From Tamarix chinensis (taxonomy: Eukaryota > Streptophyta > Magnoliopsida > Caryophyllales > Tamaricaceae): a stretch of DNA of 64,000 nucleotides. Below the pieces are notes generated by a model that ran no database searches, was not told where the DNA came from, and worked only from the letters and a program-made list of their open reading frames with translations. Within the stretch, counting starts at the first letter, position 1. Each line of letters opens with the position of its first letter. Shown here in pieces: positions 34,483-48,966 of the stretch. A program made the translations under genes and the position numbers. Location of the stretch: assembly GCA_030549775.1 (NCBI GenBank), contig CM060172.1:1489623-1553622 (forward strand), read 5' to 3'.

Positions 34483-37400
34483 GTAATCTATTTTTCCCCC
34501 CTCCGTTGACTAAATTGTGACTAGTTTCTGCGATTTTCCATTGGTCATGGTACTCAAGGTTTTTCTTACTTGTTGGAAATTTACAATTCTGAGGTGTTTT
34601 TTATTTTTTATCCTGCGCATATCATGTTTATTTATTTATTGTTCTCAGGGTATTTTACTTTACTGAACCAAATTATGCTAGTATTGTTGTGTTTGGATCG
34701 TCCGAATCCTGTCTTGTCTGTGGTGATATCTGATGCTAGGTTGACCTTCAATAGCCTGCTACTAGTTCTATCTACCACTCGGGTGCAAATGAAATTAATT
34801 TCATTGGCTTCTACGGTTGGCAGATGGAATAGTTGGAATTTCTTTGCCTGCGATATAAATGAGACAGTCATCAAAGAAACGGGTAAGCCATCTTTCTTTG
34901 GCCCATGCTGTGGTTTTTCTTTGCCTTTTTTCTTTGTCGATCAAAGTCTTAGTTGCCTGTATTCCACTTCAAATGTATGTATGAGGTGTCACTGCAAGTA
35001 ATTGTTAATTGACGACGAGCCTTATAATTAGGATGTATTGCTTGCTTTTGTAAACATTCCTTACTTAATCCTTTGATCTAGGTTAGCCATGATTTTGTGG
35101 ACTTGAAATCAAGCAGTGTACATAATGTGCCCTCATATTCAAAGTTGTAGGAAAGACTGAGGAAGTTAATGATGTGTTTGGGAGGGTGTAATATTCAATC
35201 ATGTGGATCTAATGGTTAGGACGGAGTTTGGATAAGATGGTAATGGCTTGGTGATGGTGAGTTTGAAGACGAAAGTTTTGAAAATGATGTAAATAAGATG
35301 ATGGTGATTCGAATTATGGTAGAATAGTGATGATGGTGATTCGGTGATGAAGGTTTAACAATGATGATGGTTCGAATGGAACACACTAATTAATCTATGT
35401 TTTCGGTGATGGATTGATGATGATGCTTGAGTGTCGAAAGTTAGGGTTTGGATGCAGGTTGGAACCGTGGTTTAGGGTTAGGGTTTGGGTCAAAAAGAGG
35501 GAATAAGGTGGTGTTTGGTTATGGATGGTTCAAAGTTTCAAATGAATTGTTTAGGCTTCGATGTTGTATACTGATTTAGGGTTTGGTTTAACCATGAATT
35601 AGAGTAGGATTTTGATGGTAATTAGGGCAGGAAAACATGGATTAAGAATAGTAGAAGAGATATGGATTTATATCTAATTCACACAGAAGAAGAGATTAAA
35701 ACTTTCAAGCCAAACCGTTCACATAGATTCAATTTGCTTGAGCTCGAACTCACATAGAATTCATTCAATGTTGGTCTTCAACTTCAATTCAATTCTTCAT
35801 AATCATAATACATCCAATATGCTCGACATTAATGAATAATATAACCTTTCTACCACTAGCTAAAGCATATTCCAAAAGATTCCAAGCTAAAAGATATTAT
35901 GCTACTTTATGCTGACTTTATTCTCCTACTTTATTACTTACTTAATAAATTAGCTAAATCACTTAATAATGCTTGAAAATCTTGCCAATATATTTCTTAT
36001 GCATGTAGTTACTCCCTCCTTGCATGCCATACATGCCATGCTCATGCACGTAGAGATTTAATTACTTGTTTGTTACGTTTCGAGCAACGTAACCATCCAT
36101 TGGTCTTCAAATTTATAGGAGACACTTTTCAAATGAAGAATAATTGGTTCCATAATTATGAAAGCTAATTCTTGGGTGTTTGCTTCTGCATCATTCTCCC
36201 CTTGTTGATTTGATTTGCTCTCAAATTTGCATTGTCATAATAAGGGCTAATATCTCCAACGTTGAATGTCCTTGATATTCAACCATATGAATCTGGCACA
36301 TCGAGCTCATAAGCACTTTCTCCAAACTTCCGAAGTACTTTGAAAGGACCATCTGCCCTTGGCATAATCTTGTTGTGTTTGCACAAGAATCCATCTTGAA
36401 TAATAGAAGCTGCATAATATCCTTTTTTCTTGCAATCTTCAAAGATCATAGCAAAATCATCATCCATGTCATATTGACTCTTCAATATCTCAAACCCCAA
36501 AAGCTTTGCATCCATCATAGTAAGTGCCATGGTCCTCCTTGATAATGCATCCGCCACGACATTTTCTTTACCATCCACATGCCTTGTAGAGAACACAAAT
36601 GTCTGCAAGAAGCTTATCCACTTAGCATGTCTCGGACTCACCTTCTTTTTACTATGCAAATACTTCAAACTTTCGTGATCCGAATGAAGTACAAAAGGCT
36701 TGGGTCTCAAGTAATGACTCCATGCATACAATCAAATATCGGTACCGCAATTGCGTATCGGCCGCAATTTCGCGGTTTTCAGGTCAGCCGCGACGCGAAA
36801 TTCCGAAATTGCGGCCGATACAGAAAATCACACATTTATCGCCGCGATATCGGCGAAATTTCGGATATCGGCCGATATTTTACCGATATTGACCGATATT
36901 GGCCGATATTCACCGATATTTGCCGATATTTGTTGTGTAAAATAATTAAAAATTCACGCCGCGACAACCGCGATATAGAAAATATCATTCGCGACACCCC
37001 GATACCGCGACACCGCGACCGCAACCGCAATCGCGACCGTAACCGCGGTTTTATTGTATGACTCCATGTCTCCAAACAACGCATTATAGCATAGAATTTT
37101 TTATCGTAGGTCGAATAGTTGAGTCTTGCGCTGTTCAACTTCTCACTAAAGAAAGCAATTGGCTTCCTTTCTTGTGAAAACACACCGCCAATGCCTACAC
37201 TCGCATCACATGTTGCTTCAAATAATTTATCAAGGTAAAGATAATACTGATGTATTTGAGAGCTTTGTCTCCAAATCTGCAAAAACCCTTGTTGCTTGAT
37301 CATTCCAATGGAACTCTCATTTCTTCATCAACTGTGTAATAGGTACTGCGATGTTAGAGAAGTCTTTGATGAACCTCCTACAGAATGAGGCCAACTCATG

Positions 37401-40400
37401 GAAACTTCAAACTTCGTGGACATTAATAGGAATATGCCACGGTTGTATGGCTTCCACCTTTGACGGATTAACTCAAATACCATCTCCACTCACAACATAA
37501 CCCAGAAAGATCACCCTTTCCATCATGAAATCACACTTCTCTATCTTACCATAGAGATTCACTTCTCTAAGCTTATCAAATATCCTCTTCAAGTGTTGTA
37601 TGTGCTCGAACTCACTCCTGCTATATACCAGGATATCATCGAGGTAAACAACAACAAAGATCCCAAGAAATGGTCTAAGTACCTCTGCCATCAACCTCAT
37701 GAAGGAACTTGGTGCATTACATAGCCCAAATGGCATCACCAACCACTCATACAACCCGTACGTAGTTTTGAAAGATGTCTTCTACTCGTTCCTTTCCCGT
37801 ATCCTCATTTGATGATAACTGCTTCTAAGATCAATCTTCGAGAACACCTTTGTACCATGCAACTCATCTAACATGTCATCCAATCTCGGCATTAGAAATC
37901 TGTACTTGATTGTGATTTTGTTGATGACTCTCGAATCAATGCACATCCTCCACATACCATCCTTCTTAGGTATTAACAAAGCTGGAACACCGTATGGACT
38001 CATATTCTCCTGAATATAACCTTGATCTAACAACTCTTGCACTTGTTTCTGTAGCTCCTTGGCCTCTTTCAGATTGCATTTATAAGCCGGTTTGTTCGGT
38101 AATGGAACTCCTGATATAAGATCAATAGCATGCTTAATACTTCTCAAAGGAGGTAGCCCACTTGACAACTCTTTCGGAAACATATCGGCATACTCTTTCA
38201 ATACTTGTTGCAATTTTGGATTCATATTAGTATTCTCCCCACATTGGATCTCTTTTACCACTAAGGCATAGCAAATCTTCTCATTTCTGATGGCTTTATT
38301 CATCTCACACTCCTTAAGGATCAACAACTCCATATTACTCTTCTTTTTTCCTTTCCTACACTTGACATCCTCCTTCTTTTCATTCCTCAAAACCGAATCC
38401 TCCCCATCTAGATTAGGTTTGAGCCTAAACTGCTTTTAATCCTTGCATACTACGTACTCATTAAGGACCCCATCATGCACAACCTTCCTATCAAATTGCC
38501 ATGGCCTCCCGAACAAAATGTGACAAGCATCCATAGGTAAAATATCGCATAAAACATCATCAAAATATTTTCCAATCTTAAAAGAGATAAGAGTTTGTTT
38601 GGTTACCTTTACGCTTTTATCTTTGTTGAGCCATTGGAGTGAATATGGTATTAGATGACCCTTGGTCTCCAAACCGAGCTTGTTCACCATCTTCTCACTA
38701 GCAACATTAGTGCATGAGCCACTATCAATGATGACTTCACACACTTTATCACCAATTCCGCATTTGGTCTTAAAAATGTTCTCCTGTTGAGTAAGTAAAG
38801 GTTGTGGTTGTACTTGGAGCACCCTTTGTAACACGCAGCAATCCACTTGGCCTTCTTCCAAAGCATCCTCCAAGATATTGCTCTCCTCTTCTAGGTCTTC
38901 ATTCTCTTCACAAGCCTCTATCTTTGCTATCTTTTTCAAAGTCAATGCCCTTTGGTTTGGTCAATCCCGAGCAAAGTGGCCATAACCTCTACACTTGAAG
39001 CATTGCTTGTTCACCTTATCAACCACTTGATCTTTGCCCTTTTCTTCACGAGTAAACTTCCTAGCATGGTCTTAACTTGTGGCTTGAGAAATTGGTGGCT
39101 TCGACACACCCTTGAAAGTCGAACCATATGGAGCATTGGTTAACTTACTTGGTGGTTTTGTCCTCTTCAACTGTTTCTCGAACTTGATGGCTAATTTGGC
39201 TAGGTTTTCAAATACTTCATATGCATACACCTCTACCTTCTCCCGAAGATTCATATTTAAACCCCTGATGAATCGTGCACACCTTTGTTCTTCTCGTTCT
39301 TGGACATCACATATAAGAGCTAGCCTTTTGAACTCCCAAATGTATTCTTCAACTCCAAGTAACCCTTGCCTCGACGTAATCATTTTTATAAAATTATCTT
39401 GCTCGTATTCCTGAGGCACAAACTTCTTCTTCAAATGTTTTTTTAATTTTTTCCATGACCTAATCTTTGATTTTCTTTCTCTCTCCCATCTCCTTTTTAA
39501 ATTATTGTACCACACTCTAGCAAACTTTTTAAACTTTAATATCGCTATTCGACATTGTTTCTCGTCATCAATTTCTTTATACTCAAAAATCGATTCAACG
39601 ATTTGTAACCATTCAAGAAAAGACTCCGGGTCGAGATTACCTTCAAAGTCGGGAAGATCAAAGTAGATTATTCCACATCATCATAAGTTCTCGAAGTGTC
39701 ACGTGCCCTTACGTAATTTCCCACACTCTCTTCTTCTTCCACCTGGTTTTGTGCTCTTTTCACATGCCCTTCCTCTACTTGTTCCCTTCGATTTTGTGGC
39801 TGCACATGGGACTCGTGGGCTTGGGAAACTTCTATTCTTCCTACCTGCAATTTGACCTCCTTGATTTCATCCATCAAGGTCTTGAGAAATTCTCTCAAGT
39901 CTTCTCCTTGGTTCTCCATTCTTCTTCTTAACAACCAATTATTACCCTTCTAAACAATCCCTTAAATGCTCGGCCCATTTGTATTTTCTTGATGAATCTT
40001 AAGAATATTGAAAGAGAGATTGAATATTGATTGCAATTCCACCAACCTAAGGCTCTGATACCCAAATTATGTGAGCTGAAGACTTCAGTTTGAGACTTGC
40101 TAATCAAAGAGGTGCATGAAGGAGGAATTGCAGGACACTTTGGAGTTCACAAGATTTTGAATTTGCTGCAAGAACATTTCTGTTGGCCGATGATGCAAAA
40201 AGGAGTATAAGCCATGGTTGCTAGGTGTGCTACGTGTTAAAGAAGCAAGAGTTTCTTTCACAAAGGGTTATATGTACCTTTGCCTGTGCCTACTCAACTA
40301 TGGGAAGGTGTTAGTATGGATTTTATTTTAGAATTGCCTAGGATATAACGAGGTAAGGATTCTATTATGGTTGTAGTGGATCGATTTTCGAAAATGGCTC

Positions 40401-43400
40401 ATTTTATTCCGTGTCACAAGATCGATGATGCTACCCGTGTTGCGGATTTATACTTCAAGGAGATTGTGAGGTTGCATGGAATTCCGAGAAGTATTGTTTC
40501 AGATAGAGATGTGAAGTTCCTAAGCTATTTTTGGAAGACTTTATGGCACATGCTAGGAACAAAGCTTCTATTTAGCACGTCACATCATCCTCAAACGGAT
40601 GGACAAACCGAATTTACTAATAGAACTTTGGGTACTTTGCTAAGGGGATTGGTGAGTAAGAGTGCTAAGGATTGGGATGTCAAGTTAGCACATGCGGAGT
40701 TTGCTTACAATTGAAGTCCTTCTACTACAACAAGCTCTAGTCCGTTTGAGATAGTATATGATACTAATCCATATGTGCCGATTGATATGGTGCCATTGAA
40801 GAAGGGTGAATTGAAGAGTTATGATGCATAAGAGAGAGTGGAGTTCTTTCAAAAACTTCATCAACAAATTAAGCACAATATTGAAAAGACAACTGAAGTG
40901 TACAAGACAAGAACAAATAAGCATCGGAGTCAACATGTTTTTCAAGCAGGAGATTTGGTATGGTTACACTTGAGGAAGGATAGATTTCCTAATCTAAGGA
41001 AACACAAGCTCATGCTAAGGGCGGATGGTTCTTTCAAAGTACTTTGGAAGTTTGGAGAAAGTGCTTATGAGCTCGATTTGCCAGATTCATATGGCGGTGT
41101 ATCAAGGACATTCAACGTTGGAGATATTAGCCCTTATTATGGCAATGCAAATTTGAGGGCAAATTCAAATCAACAAGGGGAGAATGATGCAGGAGCAAAC
41201 ACTCAATGATTGACTTTCATAATTATGGAACTAATTATTCTTTATTTGGAATATGTCTCCCGCAAATTTGAAGACCAACGGATAGTTACGTTGCTCGAAA
41301 CATAACAAACAAGTAATTAAATGTCTATGTGCGTGTGCATGGCATGCAAGGAGGGAGTAGCCATGTGTATGAGGAGTATATTGGCAGGATTTTCGAGCAT
41401 TATTAAGTGATTTAGCTAATTTATTAATTAATTAATAAAATAGGAGAATAAAATTACAATAATATCTTTTAACTTGGAATCTTTTGGAATATTCTTTAAC
41501 TAGTGGTAGAAAGGTTATATTATTCATTAATGTCGAGCATATTGGATGTATTATGATTATGAAGAATTGAATTGAAGTTGAAGATCAACATTGAATGAAT
41601 TCTGTGTGAGTTCAAGCTCAAGCAAATTGAATCTGTGTGAACGGTTTGGCTTGAAAGTTTTAATCTCTTCTTCTGTGTGAATTAGAGATTAATACATATC
41701 TCTTCTACTATTCTTAATCCATGTTTTCCTGCCCTAATTACCATCAAAATCCTACGCTAATTCGTGGTTAAACCAAACCCTAAATCAGTACACAAAACCG
41801 AAGCCTAAACGATTCATTCGAAACCTTGAACCATCCATACCAACCAAACACCACCTTATTTCCTCTGTTTGAACCAAACCCTAACCCCAACCCTAACTCT
41901 AAACCACGATTCCAACCTACATCCAAACCCTAACTTTCAACACTAAGCATCATCATCAATCCATCACCAAATGCATAGATGAATTAGTGTGTTCCATTCG
42001 AACCATCATCATTGTTAAATCCTTATCACTGAACACCACCATCACTCTTCTACCATAATTCGAACCACCATCATCTTATCTACATCACTTTCGAAGCTTT
42101 AGTCCTTAAACTCACTATCACCGAGACTTTATCATCTTATCTAAACTCCATTCGAACCATTAGTTCCACATAATTGAAGATTACAACCTCCCACACACAT
42201 TAGTTCATTAAAAGGGTCTTCCTTTTCTGCCTGAAAGCAACCTTGACTGTTGGTTTATTCCACTGGATCATTGCAATCTGGAGCTGTAGTTTTGGCATAT
42301 GCTGTTCTTCTGTTAACAGCAGACTGTGCCTTTGATTTTGTTTACACTGCAATTAAATACGGTGTAATTTGTAAGGTGGGGGAACTTACCCGATTGAGCT
42401 AACATGATAACGAATGGATTATTTGAAATTATTTATCTCATGAAATTCCATTGATACTGGATTCATGGCTCTATGCTATTGGCCTAAGAGCATTTTTCCA
42501 TAGGTCCTACTCCTATCTTTTCTCCCTCTCCCTACTCTCTGAAAATAGTATAAAAAGAAAAAGAAAAAGAGAAACAAATGATCCATTGTGGTCCTCTAAT
42601 TCATGCGTCCATGGGAAGTATTTTTTATTTGTCTGTCATGATTTGTACTTTTCATAACTTTGATCCTCTTTTCCATGGGGAGGACCCCTCTCTTACATTG
42701 GCATTTGATATTCTTACTGACAGCGGATGCTCTTATATCTACGGGGTTGGCGGATTTAGGTTATGTGTATGTGAACATCGGTAAGGCTTCTTCATCTCTC
42801 AGTTCTCATCTATTACCTGCTCTGTCTTTTTATCTGGATCTTCTTGTGTAACATATACTGTGTTTTGCGTTCTAATGCTCCTTTCTTCTTTTATTTAAAA
42901 TATGTGGATCAAATGTTTCAAATGCAGATGATTGCTGGTCTAGAGCTTCACGGAATTCAGCAGTGAGTGCCAGTTCTATCTGTCTCCATATCTATATTGT
43001 TGCCAGCTTGAGATTCAACAATAGAGATGTTTCTTTTGCTTATGAAAGAGCCTCTTTCATACTGGTTTCACATCTCTGATCATAGGGGAATTGTTAGATT
43101 GCCTCTAAATTCATAAGTTTCCATATCTATGCAGGGTGAGTTAGCTCCTGATCCAAAGACTTTCCCCTCAGGAATCAAAGCCCTTGCAGATTATGTACAT
43201 GATAAGGACCTCAAGCTTGGCATCTATTCGGACGCTGGGTATTCTTGAGCAACATGCTTGAATATTCATTCCATTTTGTCCTCTAATTTGCTTTTCCATA
43301 TCTATCGTTCCACTTACCTAAACTTTAACTATTTCAGGGTTTTCACATGTCAAGTTCGCCCGGGATCTCTTTTTTATGAAAGTCCTGATGCTGAATTATT

Positions 43401-46400
43401 TGCTTCTTGGGTTTGTATATTACATCTTGCATGTAGCATTGGTCCATGGTTTCTCTTTCTCCTAACACTTTTCTCCTTTATGTTTGTATGATTAATAAAG
43501 AAGCAGGTTTGATGCCATTTTAAGCTTCAGCTGAACAAAATTGGAAATCCTGAAATTTAATCTCTTATTTGGAGTCTCAACTTGCACTAAGCTCCATCCT
43601 TTAAAGGGCCAGATGTAGCATAAAATCAGTAATCTGGCGATGGTGTTTCTGGCTTATGGAATATTGTCTTCTTACCAATTAACTTGTTTATTTTTGCCCT
43701 GTAGGCTGTTGATTATTTGAAGTATGATAACTGCTACAATCTGGGGATCAAGCCCGAAGAAAGGTCTAATAGAATTTTAACAATGAAGCAGGTTCTTTCT
43801 TGCTAATCTAAGGATACTGTGCTGAGGTTATTTTTTGTCCTTTATTTTGCAGATACCCTCCCATGCGTGATGCTTTGAATGCAACTGATCGTAAAATTTT
43901 TTATTCAATCTGTGAATGGTAGGTGGGATCCCTTCAATATATCTACTGTTGGCTAAGCTAAGCTTCTTAGACGCATTCTGTCAGGTAACTTTTTTCCTTT
44001 CTTCCTGTAGGGGTGTTGACAATCCTGCTTTGTGGGCAGGGAAAATCGGCAATAGTTGGAGAACAACCGATGACATAAATGATACATGGGCCAGGTTAAT
44101 ATCTATACTACTTAATTGTGGCATTATGCAGTGGGTTTCTTGCTGTCATTGCTGTAAATTGGTTAATTTTTAACTCATGAAGCCAGATCATTTCTTTCTT
44201 GAAAATGGAGAATCATGAAGAATTAAGGAAAAAAAGAATAGGGAATAATGATTATGAGCTTATGTGCCTGGATATGCTAGGAAAAGAGAGAGAGAGAGAG
44301 AAAGAAGACTAGCTGGCAGCGCATGCAATGCCAGGGCTGAGGGACGAGAGAAACAAGAATAAAATTTCTAGAGTTTAATATAATAGATGTGCGTTACCCA
44401 TCTTGGTGCAGCATCTACTACAAATGGGCATAATTTACTTAATAATTTTTCCAAGAACATCCAAAAATCCTTCTAATTTGGATAAAATTTGTAACACTTC
44501 AAATTTTAGAACAAAGAAATTTCATTTTGAAGAGAACGTGGAAGCGTAGCGAAATAAAATTGGGGGATATCCCTACCATATTAATGTGTGATTATCACCT
44601 AACACATGCTTGATGTAATACAAAATGGAACGATGAACAAAAGAATGCATGTGCTAACAAGAATAGTAATAATACTATAGAAGGGAGAGAGAGGTTTACA
44701 AAATTCAAATAAAGGAACTAAAGCCAAAAGTTTAAATAATCTGAAAGAACAAAAATATTCCAACACAGTGGGCAAAAACAATTTAAATTGGTTTGTCTAA
44801 TTCTTAATTAAATAGAATATAAATCTTGATCTCCAAGCATGACAAACTATTGACCCACGTCATCCTCTTCGGTATAGTCTAACTGATAGTCATACCTCTT
44901 TAAATCGTCCCTTACTCATCGGAACAGAAGCCGGATCATCATAATAACTATACAAATGTAGTATGAATACACTAAAGTACTGGTAAAACTAAGCGCCTAA
45001 AACATGGTACTAAGGTCTCATGTTGCACATTGAGGATACATAATATATAAGGCATACTTAGGAAACATGACTTCTAGGATCATGATTATCATGTAATAAG
45101 GCATGCTCGCTTGTGAATCATAGAAATGATAACAATGCAGATCATTCATTATGCACCGATAGAATAAGTTATATTATTAATCCTCCATTTAGTGACCGCG
45201 TACCTTCCAATTATAAAGATGTTAGATTTGACTATACCTAGTTCTCAATCATGAACAAAAGTTTTGGCATCATAACATACACAATGAGATACCACATCCA
45301 CCACAAGGGGTCAGACTGATGCATATGCCAATACAAATTGGGTCAAGTTAGGAAGGTGGTTATCAATGGGGGATAACTGAATAAGAAAACAGAGAAGAGG
45401 GTGAAGAAAATGAGTTGAATATGATCTTTGGTACCTCCTTAGATCATATACTAACAAGAACCACCTAAGGTTTCAACACTTAGGATAAATCTTGTAAGAT
45501 TTTAGGATCCAAACTTCAAACTCATGCACTAGAGTTGAAGGTGACTGATTTCTGCTGAGAGAAATAAGATAGCCAAATTCTGAGTTTTTTTCATTTAAGT
45601 GTGAGCCCAACACTTATAAGAGAGTGTTGGGTCTCATTTAGTTGTAATACAACTCAACAAAAAAAGGACTGGTTTGGTTAACTAATCAAACTAGTTAGTT
45701 GTCAAAGAGACTAACTTTACCTAGTTTAATCCTAACCAAAACTAAAGTTGACTTTGTACTAGCTGAAACAAAGAAATCAGAATTGTTTGGGACCTTCCCA
45801 ATGTCTTACATCTGACTCGGGAGGCTCCTTACAAGTTGATAAGCTAAGCTAAGATAAAAACATCATTAAAAGTAAAAAGTAAAAGTAGCTTTTATGCTAA
45901 AGACTAAAAACATTATTAAAAGCATAAAGCAGAAAGTAACTTTTCTGCTGCAAGCCCAAAGTGCCATCATAGCCTAAGCATAGGTTTCTTTTCTTCCAAA
46001 AAAGGTCTGCCTCCTATGATACTTATAGCTGTTGCTGCTGCTAGTGCCCACATTTGTCCAGAAAAGTGCTGTTGGGGCTGCTATTGTGGGACTTGAACTG
46101 TAGCCTATCCTTGGCCGGGTAGTGAGCCATTTAAGCCAAAAAAATGAGCCACTAAGGTGCAAAAGGTGGTGGCTGGATTGAAGTTTTGCGTGGCTTTCAT
46201 GGCTTGGGGTTTAGTTAAACTAATTAGTCCAAGTGAGGAGGTTTTTATGTCCCCTAACTTAGAGAAATTAACAACTAAATTAATATCTTGGATAATGGAT
46301 GCTCCTGCATCACAGACTATATCGACGGGGCTCTCTTAGGGATACGGCACCTCCACACCTACCTCACTTGGAGAGCAATTGCTGCGAGGGCTATGAACAT

Positions 46401-48934
46401 ATGAAGTATCACCAGTGTTGAGAGGTTTGTACATGATACCACACCCGCCCAAGCTAGCTACCAATGCCATACTGGCTTGCCATAGTATTAATTCTATACC
46501 TTGTAAATATGCACATATCTCTACTGACCTTCAACAATCCGGTAGAGAAGGAAAAGGGGTACCAAATGAAAAGATAAAAACAGGCAACTTACCCATTAAC
46601 TCTCGGTTAGCTACCCGAGAGTTGGAGAAAAAAAGTTCGAACGAAATTTAATTTCCATTATTACATTTATCAAGTGAAATCACAAATCACAACTCAATTC
46701 CGTTGATAATCAATTGACTCTTTCCAAGTGGTAACTCCAAACACAACCAAGGCATCCAAGCTACCAAATTGGGTGACTAGAGATAACACTAAACTCAATC
46801 AATCAAGGCTTTCAAGTCACACCACAATATTTATCATTTTAAATTTCCCCTTAGTTTCAATTATGCATGGTCAATATCAGGATTTTATGTTGCAAACTAA
46901 TAGAAAAGTTAAAATAGAAGCCTCAAAGAAAGACCAACAAATAATAAATAAGCATAGCAAAAGTAGGCAGAGCCAACCAAATAATAGCATAACGAAACCC
47001 ATTGACTTGTTGGTTTAACCAATTGACTTTTCATAAGAACTGGTTGGTTGGTTTGGTCGAACTAGTTGATGGGTTTAGGTCGAGACTAAAACCACTTTGT
47101 ATGCAAAACCGATCGACTGCTCATTGAAACCAAACGATGAGATTATCATATTGATTGATTATTGATACATGCTAGTCAATGTGTCTATCAAATTGATCAA
47201 CTGTCAACGCAAATTAGTCGATGGGTGTAGCTAACCAATTGATTGGAGTGGCAAAACAATGCTCAAACCCTCAACCTCACATTTAATAAAATCACATGCA
47301 TTCCCATCATAACCCTATCATGTTCCTATGCTGCAAAATACATACATTACTCACTTAATATCACATGGATTCATGTGGAAGAAATCAATACACATCATGT
47401 TCATGCTAAATTCACCAAACTAATGCTTGATATCAAAATACTCAAAAACATGCTCCAAACTCCAACGATATAAACATTCCACATGTTCAAATTCAAAGAC
47501 TTCAAATCAATACATAAGAAACATAAAATAGACTAAAGACATGCTACCACAATTAACAACATAAATCTTAAAGATAAAGATATTTTACTTCCAAGCAAAA
47601 CCTTGTAGCACAAGAATATACTTCTATCTGGCTACACTCACGACTCTTGATTTCCTTTGAAAAATCCTTTGAAATCTTAATAAAAAATCAAAACAGAAGA
47701 GGAAGAAATGAAGAAGCACAACTTAGCCTTCTCTGAAGAACATTTTACAAAGAGAGAATAAGTAGGACCTTTAATGTTTCTCTACACTTCAGTCCTTTCT
47801 TGTTTAAAATGGAAGCAAGGGAGAGCTAAGGTTAAGATTAGGAGAAGAGATAAAAGAAAACAACAATCAAGGGAGGAAAATCAAGAGTTAAAACCTTTGC
47901 TTTCTAGCAGGGTAGAAAAAAAAAGTGGAGAGAGGAGAAAAATAAATTGCAACACTTAGAGAATTTAACTCGAGTAAAGGAGAGAAAAGGGAAGCAAGTG
48001 TTGGGGTGAGTAGAAAATGGATTAGGAGGGAGGTTTCCAACCCCTCTCTATTCGAAAAATCAAAAAGAGGAAAGAGGGGGTGGGTTGAATTTGGTTGGGT
48101 GTGGGGAATCAAAGATTAAGAAGGGGAATGATAAAAATAAGGGAGATGGAGTACAATCAGGTTGGGGCAAAGGTAAGATAGGTTAGGGGAGGGTGTAGGG
48201 GTTCTGCATGTAACCATGGATGCTATAGGAGAGAGAAAAGTGAGGAGAGGGAGAGTAGGTGAGAAAATACTTTAAAAATGTTTTTGGGATATTTTTAACT
48301 AAATAAAATCATAGGGTGATCTAAATAATTTAAAAATAATCTCAAAATACTAAAATATGCTTGTTAGTACAGGTATACTATAATTAAAAGTTATCATTGG
48401 AAAGAGAATCGAAGGGAAAATAGAAAAATACAAAATTGATCGACTGGTTATCCTAGAAATTAAAATGTAATTTCATGGTCGTATCGGTCAATCAGTTTGG
48501 GAAACCAATTGATTGGTGTGCCTAAAATTCACATTTTTAACCTATTGATTTTGGCCAATGTTTTGTGTATTTTTTAGCACAAAAATGGAGGTACAAGAGT
48601 CTAGAAAAGACCGATGCAACAATAACTACCATGAGTAGAAAGTTGCCTTCTAGCCTTTTTAGCTTAGCTTTTCTCGAAAAAATCCCCAATTTAGACCTGA
48701 AAGCATGGGGAGCATCTTTAGGCCATCATTTTTTAAGTAAAGTCAACTTAGTAGGCTTTATAGACTGATTTACTTTAAGTTATAATCAAACTAGTTATTT
48801 TTCTGTCTATTTGATAACTCCTTAGTTTGATTTCAATTAAATCAGCTTTATTAGTTAGTAACATAGCTTGTAAAGGGTTGACATGCCCTTATAAAGTGTC
48901 AAGCGTATGTTTTGAATGGAGGAAGCTTTGGATG

Positions 48935-48966
<32 letters not shown>

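Noticed and set aside
36579..37061. 160-residue plus-strand frame rich in Arg, Asp and Ile
   Set aside because: It is produced by the CGATATT and CCGCGAC repeats of the MITE.
41870..41940. Telomere-like AAACCCTAA text, mirrored at about 35450-35490
   Set aside because: It is part of the LTR sequence and occurs in both inverted LTR copies, so it is not an interstitial telomere.
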